A stretch of 64,000 nucleotides of DNA, taken from NCBI GenBank assembly GCA_040221475.1, contig JAVKEJ010000032.1, positions 558,001 through 622,000 on the forward strand, in the 5' to 3' direction. Both the position numbers and the translations under genes were made by a program. Shown in pieces: positions 9,410 to 19,143 of this stretch. The notes below the pieces were generated by a model. It had not been told where the DNA came from and did not search any database. It saw only the letters and a program-made list of their open reading frames with translations. Each line of letters begins with the position of its first letter. Position 1 is the first letter of the stretch. This stretch comes from WLXB01 sp040221475. GTDB taxonomy: Bacteria; Pseudomonadota; Alphaproteobacteria; Rhodospirillales; Rhodospirillaceae.

Positions 9410-10813
9410 TTATTTCAAAGAACGTACATCCGCCAAATGACCCATTACCGCAGCCGCTGCGGCCATTGCCGGACTGACCAAATGGGTGCGGCCACCCCGG
9501 CCTTGACGACCTTCGAAGTTGCGATTCGATGTTGAGGCGCAGCGCTGGCCCGCTTCAATACGATCAGGGTTGATGCCGACACACATAGAGCACCCAGGCT
9601 CCCGCCATTCAAATCCGGCGTCCAAGAGAATTCTATCCAGCCCTTCTTCTTCAGCTTGCTTTTTCACCAAGCCCGACCCAGGCACCACCATGGCCCCAAC
9701 ACCAGCGGCAACTTTGCGGCCCTTGGCGACAGCAGCCGCGGCCCGCATATCTTCGATGCGGCCATTGGTGCACGAGCCAATAAACACCCGGTCCACCTTG
9801 AGATCTTGCAGCGCCACCCCAGGCTTCAGTCCCATGTACGCCAGAGAGCGCTCAACCGCCTTACGCTTGTCTGGGTCTGCAAAATCGGATGGATCAGGAA
9901 CATTCGCCGTGATCGGCGCAGAATCTTCAGGGCTCGTGCCCCAGGTCACACGCGGGGCGATATCGGCGCCGCGCAGCGTCACTTCATGGTCAAAGATTGC
10001 ATCAGCATCCGTCACCAACAACCGCCAGTAGGCAACCGCTTTTTCCCAATCGTTACCCTTCGGTGCATAGGGGCGTCCCTTAATATAGGCAAAGGTCGTA
10101 TCGTCCGGGGCCACCATGCCGCTACGCGCGCCAGCTTCAATGGTCAGATTGCACAAAGTCATGCGCCCTTCCATCGACAACGCCCGGATAGCTTCACCGG
10201 CGTACTCAATAGCGCAACCCGTGCCACCCGCCGTGCCAAGCTCGGCAATAATCGCCAACGCCAAATCTTTCGCGGTCACACCAAGAGGCAATGTGCCATC
10301 GACCGTCACCCGCATGGTTTTAGCTTTGCGCATAATATGACACTGCGTCGCCAGCACATGCTCAATCTCTGACGTACCAATGCCAAAAGCCAAGGCCCCT
10401 AAAGCGCCATGGGTCGATGTATGAGAGTCGCCACAGACCAATGTTGTGCCGGGGAGCGTAAAACCCTGCTCTGGCCCCACGATATGCACAATCCCCTGTC
10501 GTTGATCTGCCAGTTGGATGTAAGGCACCTCGAACTCGTTGGTGTATTCAATCAACGCCGCCAACTGCGCCCGCGCCTCTGGATCATCTATTTTTTGCAA
10601 ACGGTCCGGAGTGGTCGGCATGGCATGGTCGGGCATAGCCAAGGCCGCCCTGGGCCGGTGGACCGATCGCCCCGCATCGCGCAACCCCTGAAAAGCCTGA
10701 GGGCTTGAGACCTCTTGGACCAAATGACGGTCAATGTAGATCAGACACTCGCCAGTCTCAGATTGTTCAACAACATGGGAGTCCCAAATCTTTTCATAAA
10801 GCGTTTTAGCCAT
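9410..10813 (-). CDS. leuC: 3-isopropylmalate dehydratase large subunit
   Basis: A 467-residue aconitase-family protein, the usual length for proteobacterial LeuC. It interconverts 2- and 3-isopropylmalate in leucine synthesis, as a heterodimer with LeuD. The three [4Fe-4S] cysteine ligands are visible: C348 (FIGSCTNGR) and C408/C411 (GCSMCVG). The family-typical segments VCGDSHTSTHGA (127-138) and CASTSNRNFEGRQG (425-438) are intact. No leuD, leuB or leuA lies in the window, although leuD is commonly next to leuC, so the small subunit must be encoded elsewhere. It starts 42 bases after the FMN glutamate-synthase-like gene and is probably transcribed with it. Confidence 0.96.
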   Translation of the reverse strand: MAKTLYEKIWDSHVVEQSETGECLIYIDRHLVQEVSSPQAFQGLRDAGRSVHRPRAALAMPDHAMPTTPDRLQKIDDPEARAQLAALIEYTNEFEVPYIQLADQRQGIVHIVGPEQGFTLPGTTLVCGDSHTSTHGALGALAFGIGTSEIEHVLATQCHIMRKAKTMRVTVDGTLPLGVTAKDLALAIIAELGTAGGTGCAIEYAGEAIRALSMEGRMTLCNLTIEAGARSGMVAPDDTTFAYIKGRPYAPKGNDWEKAVAYWRLLVTDADAIFDHEVTLRGADIAPRVTWGTSPEDSAPITANVPDPSDFADPDKRKAVERSLAYMGLKPGVALQDLKVDRVFIGSCTNGRIEDMRAAAAVAKGRKVAAGVGAMVVPGSGLVKKQAEEEGLDRILLDAGFEWREPGCSMCVGINPDRIEAGQRCASTSNRNFEGRQGRGGRTHLVSPAMAAAAAVMGHLADVRSLK

Positions 10814-10855
10814 GTGCGTCCTCTTGATCCGTTCAGGTCTTTTTCTGAGACCTTT

Positions 10856-12391
10856 TTATTGTGCCGCTGTCGGAATGTCTTGCCTTAGCTTCGGAACGGG
10901 GAAAATTTCATCAAAACCGCGGGAACGGCCCGTTTCTGTAACGATGCGCGCATGATGCCGCTTGAGCAAGCGTGGCTCTGGCACGCCACAAGAATGCGCA
11001 ATGGTGCCAACATCATACAAAACAGATTCGACATAACGGCGCACACGCTCGGCTTTGTCTTTAGGGTCGAGGCCCTTCTGCAGGCGTTTGTCATGGGTGG
11101 TGATGCCAGTGGGGCAGGTGTTTTTATTGCATTGCAAGGCTTGAATACACCCCAGCGCGAACATAAAGCCACGCGCTGATGAGATAAAATCAGCCCCAGC
11201 ACAGAGCGCCCAGGCAATCTCTCCTGGATTGATCAACTTCCCACTGGCGATCACTTTAATTCTGTCTCTCAAGCCGTATTCGGTGAGATGGTCCACGAGC
11301 GTTGGCAGGCTTTCAGAAATTGGCAAACCCACATAATCCATCAACGCTGGCGGTGCAGCCCCTGTCCCACCATCAGAACTGTCCACGGTGATAAAGTCTG
11401 GGGCGGATTCAATTCCGCGCGCGAGAATACCCCGGCACAGTTCTTCAAGCCACGCATACCCACCGATGACGAGTTTAAAACCAACCGGCTTTCCGGTGAC
11501 GTCGCGGATACGCCCAATCATGTCCAGCAGGTCGTCAACGCTATCAATTTCAGGGTGCCGGTTTGGGCTTATAGACGCCTCTCCGATTTTGATGCCACGG
11601 ATTTCAGCAATCTCTGGAGTGACCTTTGCCCCCGGAAGAATGCCCCCCTTCCCTGGCTTGGCCCCCTGACTCAACTTAAGTTCAAACATCTTCACCTGTT
11701 CATGAGCCGCCACAGCCTTCAAACGTTCATCACTTAAGGCTCCATTTTCATCCTGCACACCATATTTAGCGGTGCCGATTTGGAAGACGATGTCGGCACC
11801 CCCTTCAAGATGGTAAGGCGACAAACCACCCTCGCCGGTGTTCATCCAGCACCCGGCCATGCGAGCTCCGTTCGACAGAGCGCGCACAGCTGGCTTAGAA
11901 ATCGCACCGTAGCTCATGGCCGAAATATTAAATAAAGAGTTGGTTGCATACGGTTGTTTGCAATAGGGGCCCAAGGTCACGGTTGACGACGCCACAGCAT
12001 CGGTTTCAAGCGTTGGGTAGGGAGTGTTGACGAAAAAAATATTCCCCGTGGCCCGCGCATCTCTGGTCGATCCAAACGCTTGTGTTGTATCGACACCTTT
12101 TGCGGCCCGGTATACCCAGGACCGCTGCGAGCGGTTAAACGGCATCTCTTCACGGTCCATAGCGAAAAAGTACTGGCGGAAATATTCGCCCAACTCTTCA
12201 AACAGGTAACGGAAGCGGCCAATAACAGGATAGTTGCGCCGAATGGCATGTTTGGTCTGCGTTTTGTCAATCACATACAGGACCAGAATCGACACAAGTC
12301 CAAGACCAAACACCAGAACAAAGGTCAGTGCGAAAAGCTCAATGAAAGCAAATGTCGTTGAGGTTGCTATATCTTGCAGCAGTGAATTCAT
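10856..12391 (-). CDS. Membrane-anchored FMN-binding glutamate synthase family protein
   Basis: A 511-residue protein with one or two N-terminal membrane helices (about residues 10-40) followed by a TIM barrel like the FMN domain of glutamate synthase. FMN-site segments VDSSDGGTGAAP and the iron-sulfur cysteine pattern C-x5-C-x4-C (in GCIQALQCNKNTCPTG) are present. The amidotransferase domain of true GltB is absent, so ammonia-channelling glutamate synthesis is not implied; family function is largely undefined. The ATG at 12391 is chosen because AGGGGGA precedes it by seven bases; an earlier in-frame start at 12424 lacks this. It is divergent from an enoyl-CoA hydratase gene and lies upstream of leuC. 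Confidence 0.88.
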   Translation of the reverse strand: MNSLLQDIATSTTFAFIELFALTFVLVFGLGLVSILVLYVIDKTQTKHAIRRNYPVIGRFRYLFEELGEYFRQYFFAMDREEMPFNRSQRSWVYRAAKGVDTTQAFGSTRDARATGNIFFVNTPYPTLETDAVASSTVTLGPYCKQPYATNSLFNISAMSYGAISKPAVRALSNGARMAGCWMNTGEGGLSPYHLEGGADIVFQIGTAKYGVQDENGALSDERLKAVAAHEQVKMFELKLSQGAKPGKGGILPGAKVTPEIAEIRGIKIGEASISPNRHPEIDSVDDLLDMIGRIRDVTGKPVGFKLVIGGYAWLEELCRGILARGIESAPDFITVDSSDGGTGAAPPALMDYVGLPISESLPTLVDHLTEYGLRDRIKVIASGKLINPGEIAWALCAGADFISSARGFMFALGCIQALQCNKNTCPTGITTHDKRLQKGLDPKDKAERVRRYVESVLYDVGTIAHSCGVPEPRLLKRHHARIVTETGRSRGFDEIFPVPKLRQDIPTAAQ

Positions 12392-12489
12392 TTTAAATCC
12401 CCCTAACCAACTTCGCTCCGCCATTGTCTGGCTGAAGACATTTTTCTAGATTGGTAGCCCCCATGCTACATCTGTATATAAGGAATACC

Positions 12490-13269
12490 ATGCCCCGCAC
12501 CAGCGTAACAGTCGAGCGTGATGGCCCGTTGGCCCACGTTATCTATGACCGACAGGGCAGCCTCAACGCCTTTGATCAAGACAGCATTTTAGCTCTTACT
12601 GAAATCGCGCTTTCGTTTCACACCAACCTTGAAATCCAGGCTGTCGTTTTATCCGGGGCTCCAACCGTTTTTTCCGCAGGGATTGACCTGAAAGATCCAG
12701 GCATGTGGGATATCGACTCCAAGACCGACCTGGAAAAGCGGGAGATTTTCTATCGCGGTGTTCGACTGTGCCAAGCCTGGGAAGACATGCCGCAGGTGAC
12801 CGTAGCCGCCATTGAGGGGTTTGCCATCGGCGCGGGCTGTGCGTTGGCGCTGGCGTGCGACTTTCGCATTTTAGATAAAAATGCATTTCTGCAAGTGCCC
12901 GAAGTCAAGATTGGTCTCAATCTGCAGTGGGGGGCCTTGCCCCGCCTCATCACCCTGGTTGGACCCGCCAAAGCTAAACGTATTTGTTTGTTATGCGAGC
13001 AACTGCGAGCAGATCAAGCGCTAGAGTGGGGTCTCGTCGATGGTTTGGCCAAAACTGGCGAAACAACCAAACACGCCGAACAATGGGCACAAAAAACGCT
13101 CGAGATGCCCGCGCCAACAGTGCGGATGGTGAAAGAAGCGATTAACGCAACGGCCAACGCCCTGCACAAAACCTCAGCGTATGCAGACGCAGATCAAAGC
13201 CAGTTGTCAGGGGCCTTTACAGAGGCCCGCGCTGCACGTGCAGCTTTTATCGCTAAATCAAAATCCTGA
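12490..13269 (+). CDS. Enoyl-CoA hydratase/isomerase family protein
   Basis: A 259-residue crotonase-fold enzyme. The oxyanion-hole segment FSAGIDLKDPG and the second conserved block IEGFAIGAGCALALACDFRI are visible. The acidic residue of QVPEVKIGL matches one catalytic glutamate, while the other glutamate position is occupied by glycine or alanine, as in many isomerase or unknown-specificity members. The ATG at 12490 has AAGGA six bases upstream and is preferred over an in-frame TTG at 12451. It acts on an acyl-CoA, but the exact substrate is not readable. It is divergent from the FMN protein and convergent with the TonB receptor gene. Confidence 0.87.
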   Translation: MPRTSVTVERDGPLAHVIYDRQGSLNAFDQDSILALTEIALSFHTNLEIQAVVLSGAPTVFSAGIDLKDPGMWDIDSKTDLEKREIFYRGVRLCQAWEDMPQVTVAAIEGFAIGAGCALALACDFRILDKNAFLQVPEVKIGLNLQWGALPRLITLVGPAKAKRICLLCEQLRADQALEWGLVDGLAKTGETTKHAEQWAQKTLEMPAPTVRMVKEAINATANALHKTSAYADADQSQLSGAFTEARAARAAFIAKSKS

Positions 13270-13287
13270 GTGACATGAACAGCCTTA

Positions 13288-15903
13288 TCAAAAGGTTGTC
13301 GCAGCCCGAAGATAAATAACGCGCCCGCGTGGATCATGGACTTTAGAATCAAATCCAACATTAGTGTCCACTGCTGGCGGGTCTTTATCAAAGGCATTGA
13401 TAACCCCGAGGGTTAACGTTGTCGGGCCAGCTGATAGCTGTCCGGACGAAACCAGTGTGTAGCGCACTTGTCCATCAACCGTGATATGCGAATTAACATC
13501 TACGTTGTTCTGGTCGTCAATATAACCAGAGATGGTTTTCACATAGGCTGACGCCCCGAGCGACTGACCGGCCCAGTTCAGACCGAGCGTTGTGCGCCAG
13601 CGCGGCAAAGACCTTGCAAAGGTCCTAAAGTTCCGGCTGCCCGCGACATCACGCTTGGGGCCGCCCGTAACCTCTTGAATCACGTATTTATTGATGTAGG
13701 TGAGATCAGCCGTCAGGCCCCATAACTGCTTGCTCTTGCGCTCAACCTGATAGGACAACGACAGGTCCACGCCATCTGTCTCGACGGCCGGGGCATTGAT
13801 GTAGTTGGTCTCTACCCGCAAGACCTGGCCCGCTTCCCGAATGATTTTTGGATCGAACGGATTCGCATCAATGATGGACTGGGCGTTTTCTTTAACGATG
13901 ATGCTGTCATAGTCAAAGTTCCAGTAATCTACGTCTAACGTCAGCCCCCTTACCGGCATCAGCGTTAGCCCAACATTCGCAGTTGTTGCTTGCTCAGGCT
14001 CAAGGCTTTCAGAGCCAACGGTCCGCACGCCACGGAAAACTTGCGAATCTGTAACCGGGTCAAAAATATTTTGCAGAACCGTTTGCGACGAGAATTGTTG
14101 AAACACACTGGGCGCGCGAAAGGATGTTCCATATGAAAACCTGAAGGCCACTTGATCAATCGGTCGCCACGACAGTGCGACTTTAGGGTCTGTCGAGCTT
14201 GCGCCACCCTCGTAAGATTCGTGGCGTAGTGCCAGTTGCAAATCAAGATCAGCAGCCAGGGGCACATTCAGCTCACCAAAGCCAGCAAGCACTGTACGCG
14301 CACCGGAGAAATCAGGCCCGCCAACAAAGAACAAATAGTTCTCGGCATTAAACTGATCATCCAGATCTCCGCTCAATTTTTCACGCCGCACTTGCGTGCC
14401 TAGTGCCACAGCAACGAAACCGTTTTCCAGCTCCACAAGGTCACCGGTCACGTGGCCGTCCAGGGTGACCAATGAGGTTTGATAGTCGTACGTGGCCAGT
14501 GACAGAAAATCAGAAATAACAGCCGGCTCGTTGTAAGTGGCATCACCCGGCTGGGATAAAGCCGCTGATCCAAACGGGTTAAAATACAAGTCGTTGTTCG
14601 GTCCACCGCGCCCATTCAGCGCTGCATCAAACCGGTCAGCCAATGCGTTTTGAATTTTCACCACGTGCTGATTGGCGCTATAGGCTGCGGCCACATCCCA
14701 ATTCCAGCCAAAACCAAAAACTCCACGCGCACCGGCCACGGCCCGCCAGGTCTCAGACCGATGTGTCACCAGGTTCACCGGCGCATCAGCCCCCAAAGGC
14801 CGACCTAGAAACAGGGCCGGTGTTTGAAAAACATTGCCTGGGTTATCAGCTGGGACCGTTGCCAAATTGAGAATCGGAAAAGAGGGCGAGGTGCCGCGCA
14901 GCACATCTGTGTGAGCGTAGGCCGCCTCGGCAAAAACTTCCGCATTACCGACATCTAAAGACGCGCTGGCAAAGCCGTTCCAACGGCGCTCGCGCGGCAC
15001 CAGATGGTAGTAGGGCGCAAAATCAAAGGTACACGCACCTAAACCACTGCCCGGAGTCGTTTCTCGTAGCGCGCCGCCGCCCTCAACACACTGAGGATCA
15101 ATGACGCTTTGTGGATCAACTTGCCCAAAAGGCAGGTCAGGAAAGGTTGGCGACGGCGCGAGCAACACGTAAGCGCCTGGCTGGCCAAACGAGGAAAAGG
15201 CTTTGCCCTCGGTATAGGCCCGCTCAGGAGACGGCAGCCATGACCGGCGCAGATGACTGACCGCCCCTGACAGCTTTACAGCGTCCGATTGCCACCCATA
15301 GAGACCTTGCAACGTCAGGTCGGTTTGTGAAGACCGAGTTGTTGTCGCAAGATCACCATCAATCTGCCAGCCCTCAACATCACTGCGCGTGATGATATTC
15401 ACCACGCCGGCAACGGCATCGGTGCCGTACAAAGCGGTCGCACCGTCTTTTAAAATTTCAACACGCTCAATCGCGCTAAGGGGTGCGATTGCATTGAGAT
15501 CAACAAAGACCGATCCATCGTCCGCCACACCGCCCGACACAGTTTGACGGCGTCCATTGATCAAAACGAGAGTCGAATTCAGACCTAGACCACGCAGATT
15601 AAAGTTCGACGTGCCCGTCGACAGATTTTGGGTAAACACATCGGCGTTAAACTCAGAGCCGCTATTAAAGGGCAGATACGAGATAACGTCAGCAAGACCT
15701 GTCAAACCATAATTGTGCAGATCGTCCGCAGAAATAACCGTCAGAGGCGACCCGGTGTTCAGGGCGTCGCGCTTCACGTAAGAGCCTGTAACCACCACTT
15801 CTTCGACCGCAACATCTTGAGCAGCAAGATCCGCTGCTTCACCTGTTGCCAATACAACCAAGGTGAAAACACTTAATCCGAACACATGTGACTTTAAGGT
15901 CAT
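13288..15903 (-). CDS. TonB-dependent outer-membrane receptor
   Basis: An 871-residue outer-membrane receptor. A signal peptide (about 1-28) is followed by a TonB-box-like VEEVVVTGS, a plug domain (about 45-170, with VLINGRRQTVSGG and VEILKDGATALYGTDAVAGV) and a long beta-barrel ending in phenylalanine (RAATTF), as needed for barrel insertion. The family imports siderophores, cobalamin, oligosaccharides or other large solutes. The NTGSPLTVI/LTGLADVISYLP plug style is common in receptors for organic nutrients in alphaproteobacteria. No TonB, ExbBD or metal regulator is adjacent. The divergently placed solute-binding protein at 16063 could receive its cargo (inference). Confidence 0.93.
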   Translation of the reverse strand: MTLKSHVFGLSVFTLVVLATGEAADLAAQDVAVEEVVVTGSYVKRDALNTGSPLTVISADDLHNYGLTGLADVISYLPFNSGSEFNADVFTQNLSTGTSNFNLRGLGLNSTLVLINGRRQTVSGGVADDGSVFVDLNAIAPLSAIERVEILKDGATALYGTDAVAGVVNIITRSDVEGWQIDGDLATTTRSSQTDLTLQGLYGWQSDAVKLSGAVSHLRRSWLPSPERAYTEGKAFSSFGQPGAYVLLAPSPTFPDLPFGQVDPQSVIDPQCVEGGGALRETTPGSGLGACTFDFAPYYHLVPRERRWNGFASASLDVGNAEVFAEAAYAHTDVLRGTSPSFPILNLATVPADNPGNVFQTPALFLGRPLGADAPVNLVTHRSETWRAVAGARGVFGFGWNWDVAAAYSANQHVVKIQNALADRFDAALNGRGGPNNDLYFNPFGSAALSQPGDATYNEPAVISDFLSLATYDYQTSLVTLDGHVTGDLVELENGFVAVALGTQVRREKLSGDLDDQFNAENYLFFVGGPDFSGARTVLAGFGELNVPLAADLDLQLALRHESYEGGASSTDPKVALSWRPIDQVAFRFSYGTSFRAPSVFQQFSSQTVLQNIFDPVTDSQVFRGVRTVGSESLEPEQATTANVGLTLMPVRGLTLDVDYWNFDYDSIIVKENAQSIIDANPFDPKIIREAGQVLRVETNYINAPAVETDGVDLSLSYQVERKSKQLWGLTADLTYINKYVIQEVTGGPKRDVAGSRNFRTFARSLPRWRTTLGLNWAGQSLGASAYVKTISGYIDDQNNVDVNSHITVDGQVRYTLVSSGQLSAGPTTLTLGVINAFDKDPPAVDTNVGFDSKVHDPRGRVIYLRAATTF

Positions 15904-16062
15904 AGCTCAACCAGGAATAAATGAGTGGCGTGCAGCACCACGATATACCGGGGGCCTAAACCATCACGCGGCTAAAAACCAGCACACAATCGTAGCACAT
16001 GTGGGCTACAATTTTCAGCGGTGCGGGTTTGACTGTTTTACAGTGCAGGTTAGAGTTACAGC

Positions 16063-17580
16063 ATGCAAAATGCAGTTTATCAGACCATGCGATACACGGC
16101 TGCCAAACTATGGCTGGCCTGTTGTGTTGGCTTGTCTGCAACCACCGCACAGGCAGACACTATACGCATTGGAGTTCAGAATCTTCCTGTCGGCCTGGGT
16201 TCACCTTTTGGATCATTCAACATCCCCACGGCCTTGCCCTTAAACGCGGTGTTTGATGCCCTGACAACCATTGATGAAAACGGCGACACGCAACCCGCCC
16301 TGGCGGTCACTTGGAGACAAGAGTCAGCAACCACTTGGGTGTTTCAACTACGCGAGGGTGTGACCTTCTCAAACGGCGAACCCTTCAATGCCGATGCGGT
16401 CGTCGCGGTTATCGACACCCTGCTGTCCGGACCCGCCGCCAGTTCCTCATTGGGCACCACGCTCCAACGCATGACCGTGACAGGAGCGATCGCGCGCGAC
16501 CCGCTCACGGTTGCCATCACCACAGAACACGCAGACGTTCTGTTTGCCCAATACATGCGAGCGCTGCGCATACCCGCGCCGCGCGCTATGGCGGAGATGG
16601 GCCTGGACGCCTTCGCCTTAACCCCGGTTGGCACCGGACCCTTTAGCGCTACATCCTGGGGCGAAGGGCGCGCGCAGTTTGAAGCCTTCGCAGACTCATG
16701 GCGCACTCCAAAAGAAACAGGTTTGGAAATTATACAGCTCTCGGACGGCGCCGCGCGACGGCAGGGCGTGATTTCTGGCTCTATCGACATCGCCCTCGCG
16801 CTTTCCCCCGAAGATGTCTATCCGCTAGAGGCCGCCGGTGGACGTCTCTGGATGCGCAAAGAACCCGGCGTCAATTTTCTGGCCTTCGTAACCGTGAAAG
16901 AGAGTCCGCTCAAGGATGTGCGCGTGCGGCGCGCCCTCAACCACGCCGTCAACAAACAGCGCATGATTGACGTCTTTATGAATGGAACTGTCGCGCCTGC
17001 CAGCCAAATCGCGCACACCATGTCCTTCGGATACAACCATGACCTTGAGGCTTACGCCTACGATGTCCCGCTGGCCAGACAACTCCTTATTGAAGCGGGC
17101 TATCCTGACGGTTTTGACCTGCCAATTCTTTTGGTGCCCGGTGGATCAGCCAATTCACAAGACTGGTATCAGCAAATCGCGTCTGACTTGTCACACATAG
17201 GCGTGCGCGTTGAGATCAGGCCCACACGCCTGCCAAATTATCTTGAATACATTTATCAGGGCGGATGGCCGAGTCTGGGGTTCGCCATGTCGACCTATAC
17301 CTTTGATCCACTCGCCGCCTATCGCATCCGATCTTGTTCGTGGACACACCCTTACCATTGTGACCCTTCCATCATGCCGTTGATTAAAGACGCACAAGAC
17401 GCGACGACATTGGAAGACCGGCGGCGCTTGACCCAAAACGTCCTAGCGCACGAGCACGCTCATCCGCCGGGTATTTTTCTGTGGCAAAATGTGTCCTTTG
17501 AAGGGTTAGGCCCGCGTGTCCAAACCTACTGGTCCGGCGCTGATACACTGCCAGTCGAAAATATTATTTTGAGTGACTGA
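16063..17580 (+). CDS. Family 5 ABC transporter solute-binding protein (peptide/nickel type)
   Basis: A 505-residue periplasmic binding protein with a signal peptide ending near AQA-DT (residue 32). It shows the family 5 hallmarks: a conserved WRQESATTWVFQLREGVTFSNG region, FNADAVVAVIDTL, and KDVRVRRALNHAVNKQRMI in the second lobe. Family members bind oligopeptides, nickel, opines or other solutes for an ABC permease. No permease or ATPase genes are adjacent, so it is an orphan here. It is divergent from a TonB receptor, 159 bases apart, which suggests a two-stage uptake route (inference). The start has only a weak Shine-Dalgarno; the ATG at 16087 is an alternative. Confidence 0.9.
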   Translation: MQNAVYQTMRYTAAKLWLACCVGLSATTAQADTIRIGVQNLPVGLGSPFGSFNIPTALPLNAVFDALTTIDENGDTQPALAVTWRQESATTWVFQLREGVTFSNGEPFNADAVVAVIDTLLSGPAASSSLGTTLQRMTVTGAIARDPLTVAITTEHADVLFAQYMRALRIPAPRAMAEMGLDAFALTPVGTGPFSATSWGEGRAQFEAFADSWRTPKETGLEIIQLSDGAARRQGVISGSIDIALALSPEDVYPLEAAGGRLWMRKEPGVNFLAFVTVKESPLKDVRVRRALNHAVNKQRMIDVFMNGTVAPASQIAHTMSFGYNHDLEAYAYDVPLARQLLIEAGYPDGFDLPILLVPGGSANSQDWYQQIASDLSHIGVRVEIRPTRLPNYLEYIYQGGWPSLGFAMSTYTFDPLAAYRIRSCSWTHPYHCDPSIMPLIKDAQDATTLEDRRRLTQNVLAHEHAHPPGIFLWQNVSFEGLGPRVQTYWSGADTLPVENIILSD

Positions 17581-17588
17581 AATGCCGT

Positions 17589-18140
17589 TTACGGATTCAC
17601 CACTCGCGGTGCAGGCGACGGCGTTCCAAATCCGATATCGATCCAAGACATTGAGCGCTTTCCTTTGAACCTCGGCTCTTGCTTGTCGCCCTCTTTCACG
17701 TGATCCAGCATCTGGCTAAAGGAACAAATTCTGGGGGGCCTGCCAGCATCTACCCCAAGAGGCACCATCACCGTCTCCATACGAAACGGCAATCCCACTC
17801 GGGTGGAAAAGGCCGCGACTTCAACCACACCGCACGGCTGATCAACCAACTCCCGGCAATTTTCTAGCATCGCTTCTACAACACTTTGTGGAAACCCTGC
17901 GCTGCCAAACAGCGTGTTGGTCTGGTCCCGTCCCCAGCGCTCGACGACAGACGTGCCCATAAAACGAATCAGCAAGCCAGCCTCTGTCACCTCAAGGATC
18001 AGAACGCTGGGAATAAACTTAGGTTCAGGGTTGTTCAAGAACGAGCGCGTATGTGGGATGGCATCACCATTACGAAGCTCATACCACAAGGTATAGAACT
18101 TCCAGCAGCTATCTGTGGAAATGCCGTGCCTGTTATCCAA
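17589..18140 (-). CDS. PAS_5-type PAS domain protein
   Basis: A 183-residue protein that looks like the PAS_5 family common in alphaproteobacteria: SCWKFYTLWYELRNGDAIPH, then SVLILEVTEAGLLIRFMGT and a glycine-rich C-terminal half. No kinase or output domain is attached, so it is probably a sensory or adaptor protein with unknown partner. The start is decided by the ribosome-binding site: an AGGAGG lies six bases before a TTG codon at 18140, and no better ATG is nearby. It is convergent with the solute-binding protein gene (8 bases apart). Confidence 0.75.
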   Translation of the reverse strand: MDNRHGISTDSCWKFYTLWYELRNGDAIPHTRSFLNNPEPKFIPSVLILEVTEAGLLIRFMGTSVVERWGRDQTNTLFGSAGFPQSVVEAMLENCRELVDQPCGVVEVAAFSTRVGLPFRMETVMVPLGVDAGRPPRICSFSQMLDHVKEGDKQEPRFKGKRSMSWIDIGFGTPSPAPRVVNP

Positions 18141-18217
18141 TCGCGGCCTCCTGCTTCTCAGTCCTGTATGGATCCATGATCATTCCATAATCACCTGACA
18201 CAAAGGCTTATTCTGTG

Positions 18218-19117
18218 ATGAACAGATTCGTGGTTCAATATGAGCACGTTCCGGCAATGCTGTCGCCGATACTGAAAAGGTTTTTTGTGGACATCAATCG
18301 TTCTTTTGTACGCCTTGAGGAAGGACTCGTCCACGTTCGGACCTGTGGCGATTCGTCAGGCGCCCACCTGCCTGTGTATGTGGTTCACCCGTCTCCAGCC
18401 TCCGCACGCGGCATGGAACCCATCATTGCACGGTTTGCGGAAACACGTGCCGTCATTGCACCAGACACATTAGGTAATGGCGATTCGGCGCCTCCCGCAG
18501 AAGATCAGCCCGACATTACCTATTTCGCCGACAGCGTTGTGCGCACACTAGACGCACTCGGCCTGGACCAAGTGGATTTTTATGGCAGTCATACGGGTGG
18601 ACGAATCGGATGCGAGATGGCCGTGCGTCACCCAGATCGTGTGCGACGGGTCGTGATTGATGGCCTGGTGGATTATGATCCGGACTTAAAGCAAAAGATT
18701 CTCGAAAACTATGCACCCGCGATCGAACCAGACGATCATGGCGGCCATCTGCCCTGGGCGTTTCAGTTTGTGCGCGACCAGGCTTATTACTTTCCGTACT
18801 TCATGCGTGATGCGAACCACGCCTTGCAAAACCCGGCCCGGACACCGGAACATCTGCACGCACATACCGTGGATGTTTTGAAGGGTCTGACCACCTATCA
18901 CAAAGCCTATCTCGCCGCGTTCCGTTATCCAGCGCGTGAGCGTGTGCCGCAAATTAAAGTGCCCGCCTTGATCATGGCTGGTGAAGGCGACCCGCCGCAT
19001 TTAATCTCGAGCACCAAAGAAATGGCCTTACTCTCTGATCTTGCTGAAATGTCTGTTGTTGGCCGCGGCCCAGAGGCTAAAGTTGCCGCCGCGACAGCAT
19101 TTCTTGACCGCACCTAA
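18218..19117 (+). CDS. Alpha/beta-hydrolase fold protein with histidine at the nucleophile elbow
   Basis: A 299-residue alpha/beta-hydrolase-fold protein. The fold is indicated by VYVVHPSPASARGMEPII, VIAPDTLGNGDS and the elbow region FYGSHTGGRIGCEMAVRHPDRV. In standard members the elbow reads G-x-Ser-x-G; here the nucleophile position in G-S-H-T-G-G is histidine (about H125), with serine one place earlier. No obvious catalytic histidine is found near the C-terminus (VVGRGPEAKV). It may therefore be a non-hydrolytic or atypical member, as known for some alpha/beta-fold proteins. The ATG at 18218 follows AAAGG by ten bases; GTG at 18215 is an alternative. It is followed 26 bases later by a propeller gene, probably in one operon. 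Confidence 0.85.
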   Translation: MNRFVVQYEHVPAMLSPILKRFFVDINRSFVRLEEGLVHVRTCGDSSGAHLPVYVVHPSPASARGMEPIIARFAETRAVIAPDTLGNGDSAPPAEDQPDITYFADSVVRTLDALGLDQVDFYGSHTGGRIGCEMAVRHPDRVRRVVIDGLVDYDPDLKQKILENYAPAIEPDDHGGHLPWAFQFVRDQAYYFPYFMRDANHALQNPARTPEHLHAHTVDVLKGLTTYHKAYLAAFRYPARERVPQIKVPALIMAGEGDPPHLISSTKEMALLSDLAEMSVVGRGPEAKVAAATAFLDRT

Positions 19118-19143
19118 ACCGCTGCCTTAAAGGAACACGCCCC

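Noticed and set aside
15904..16062. Possible cobalamin riboswitch before the TonB receptor gene
   Set aside because: The 159-base gap shows no conserved B12-box sequence on either strand.
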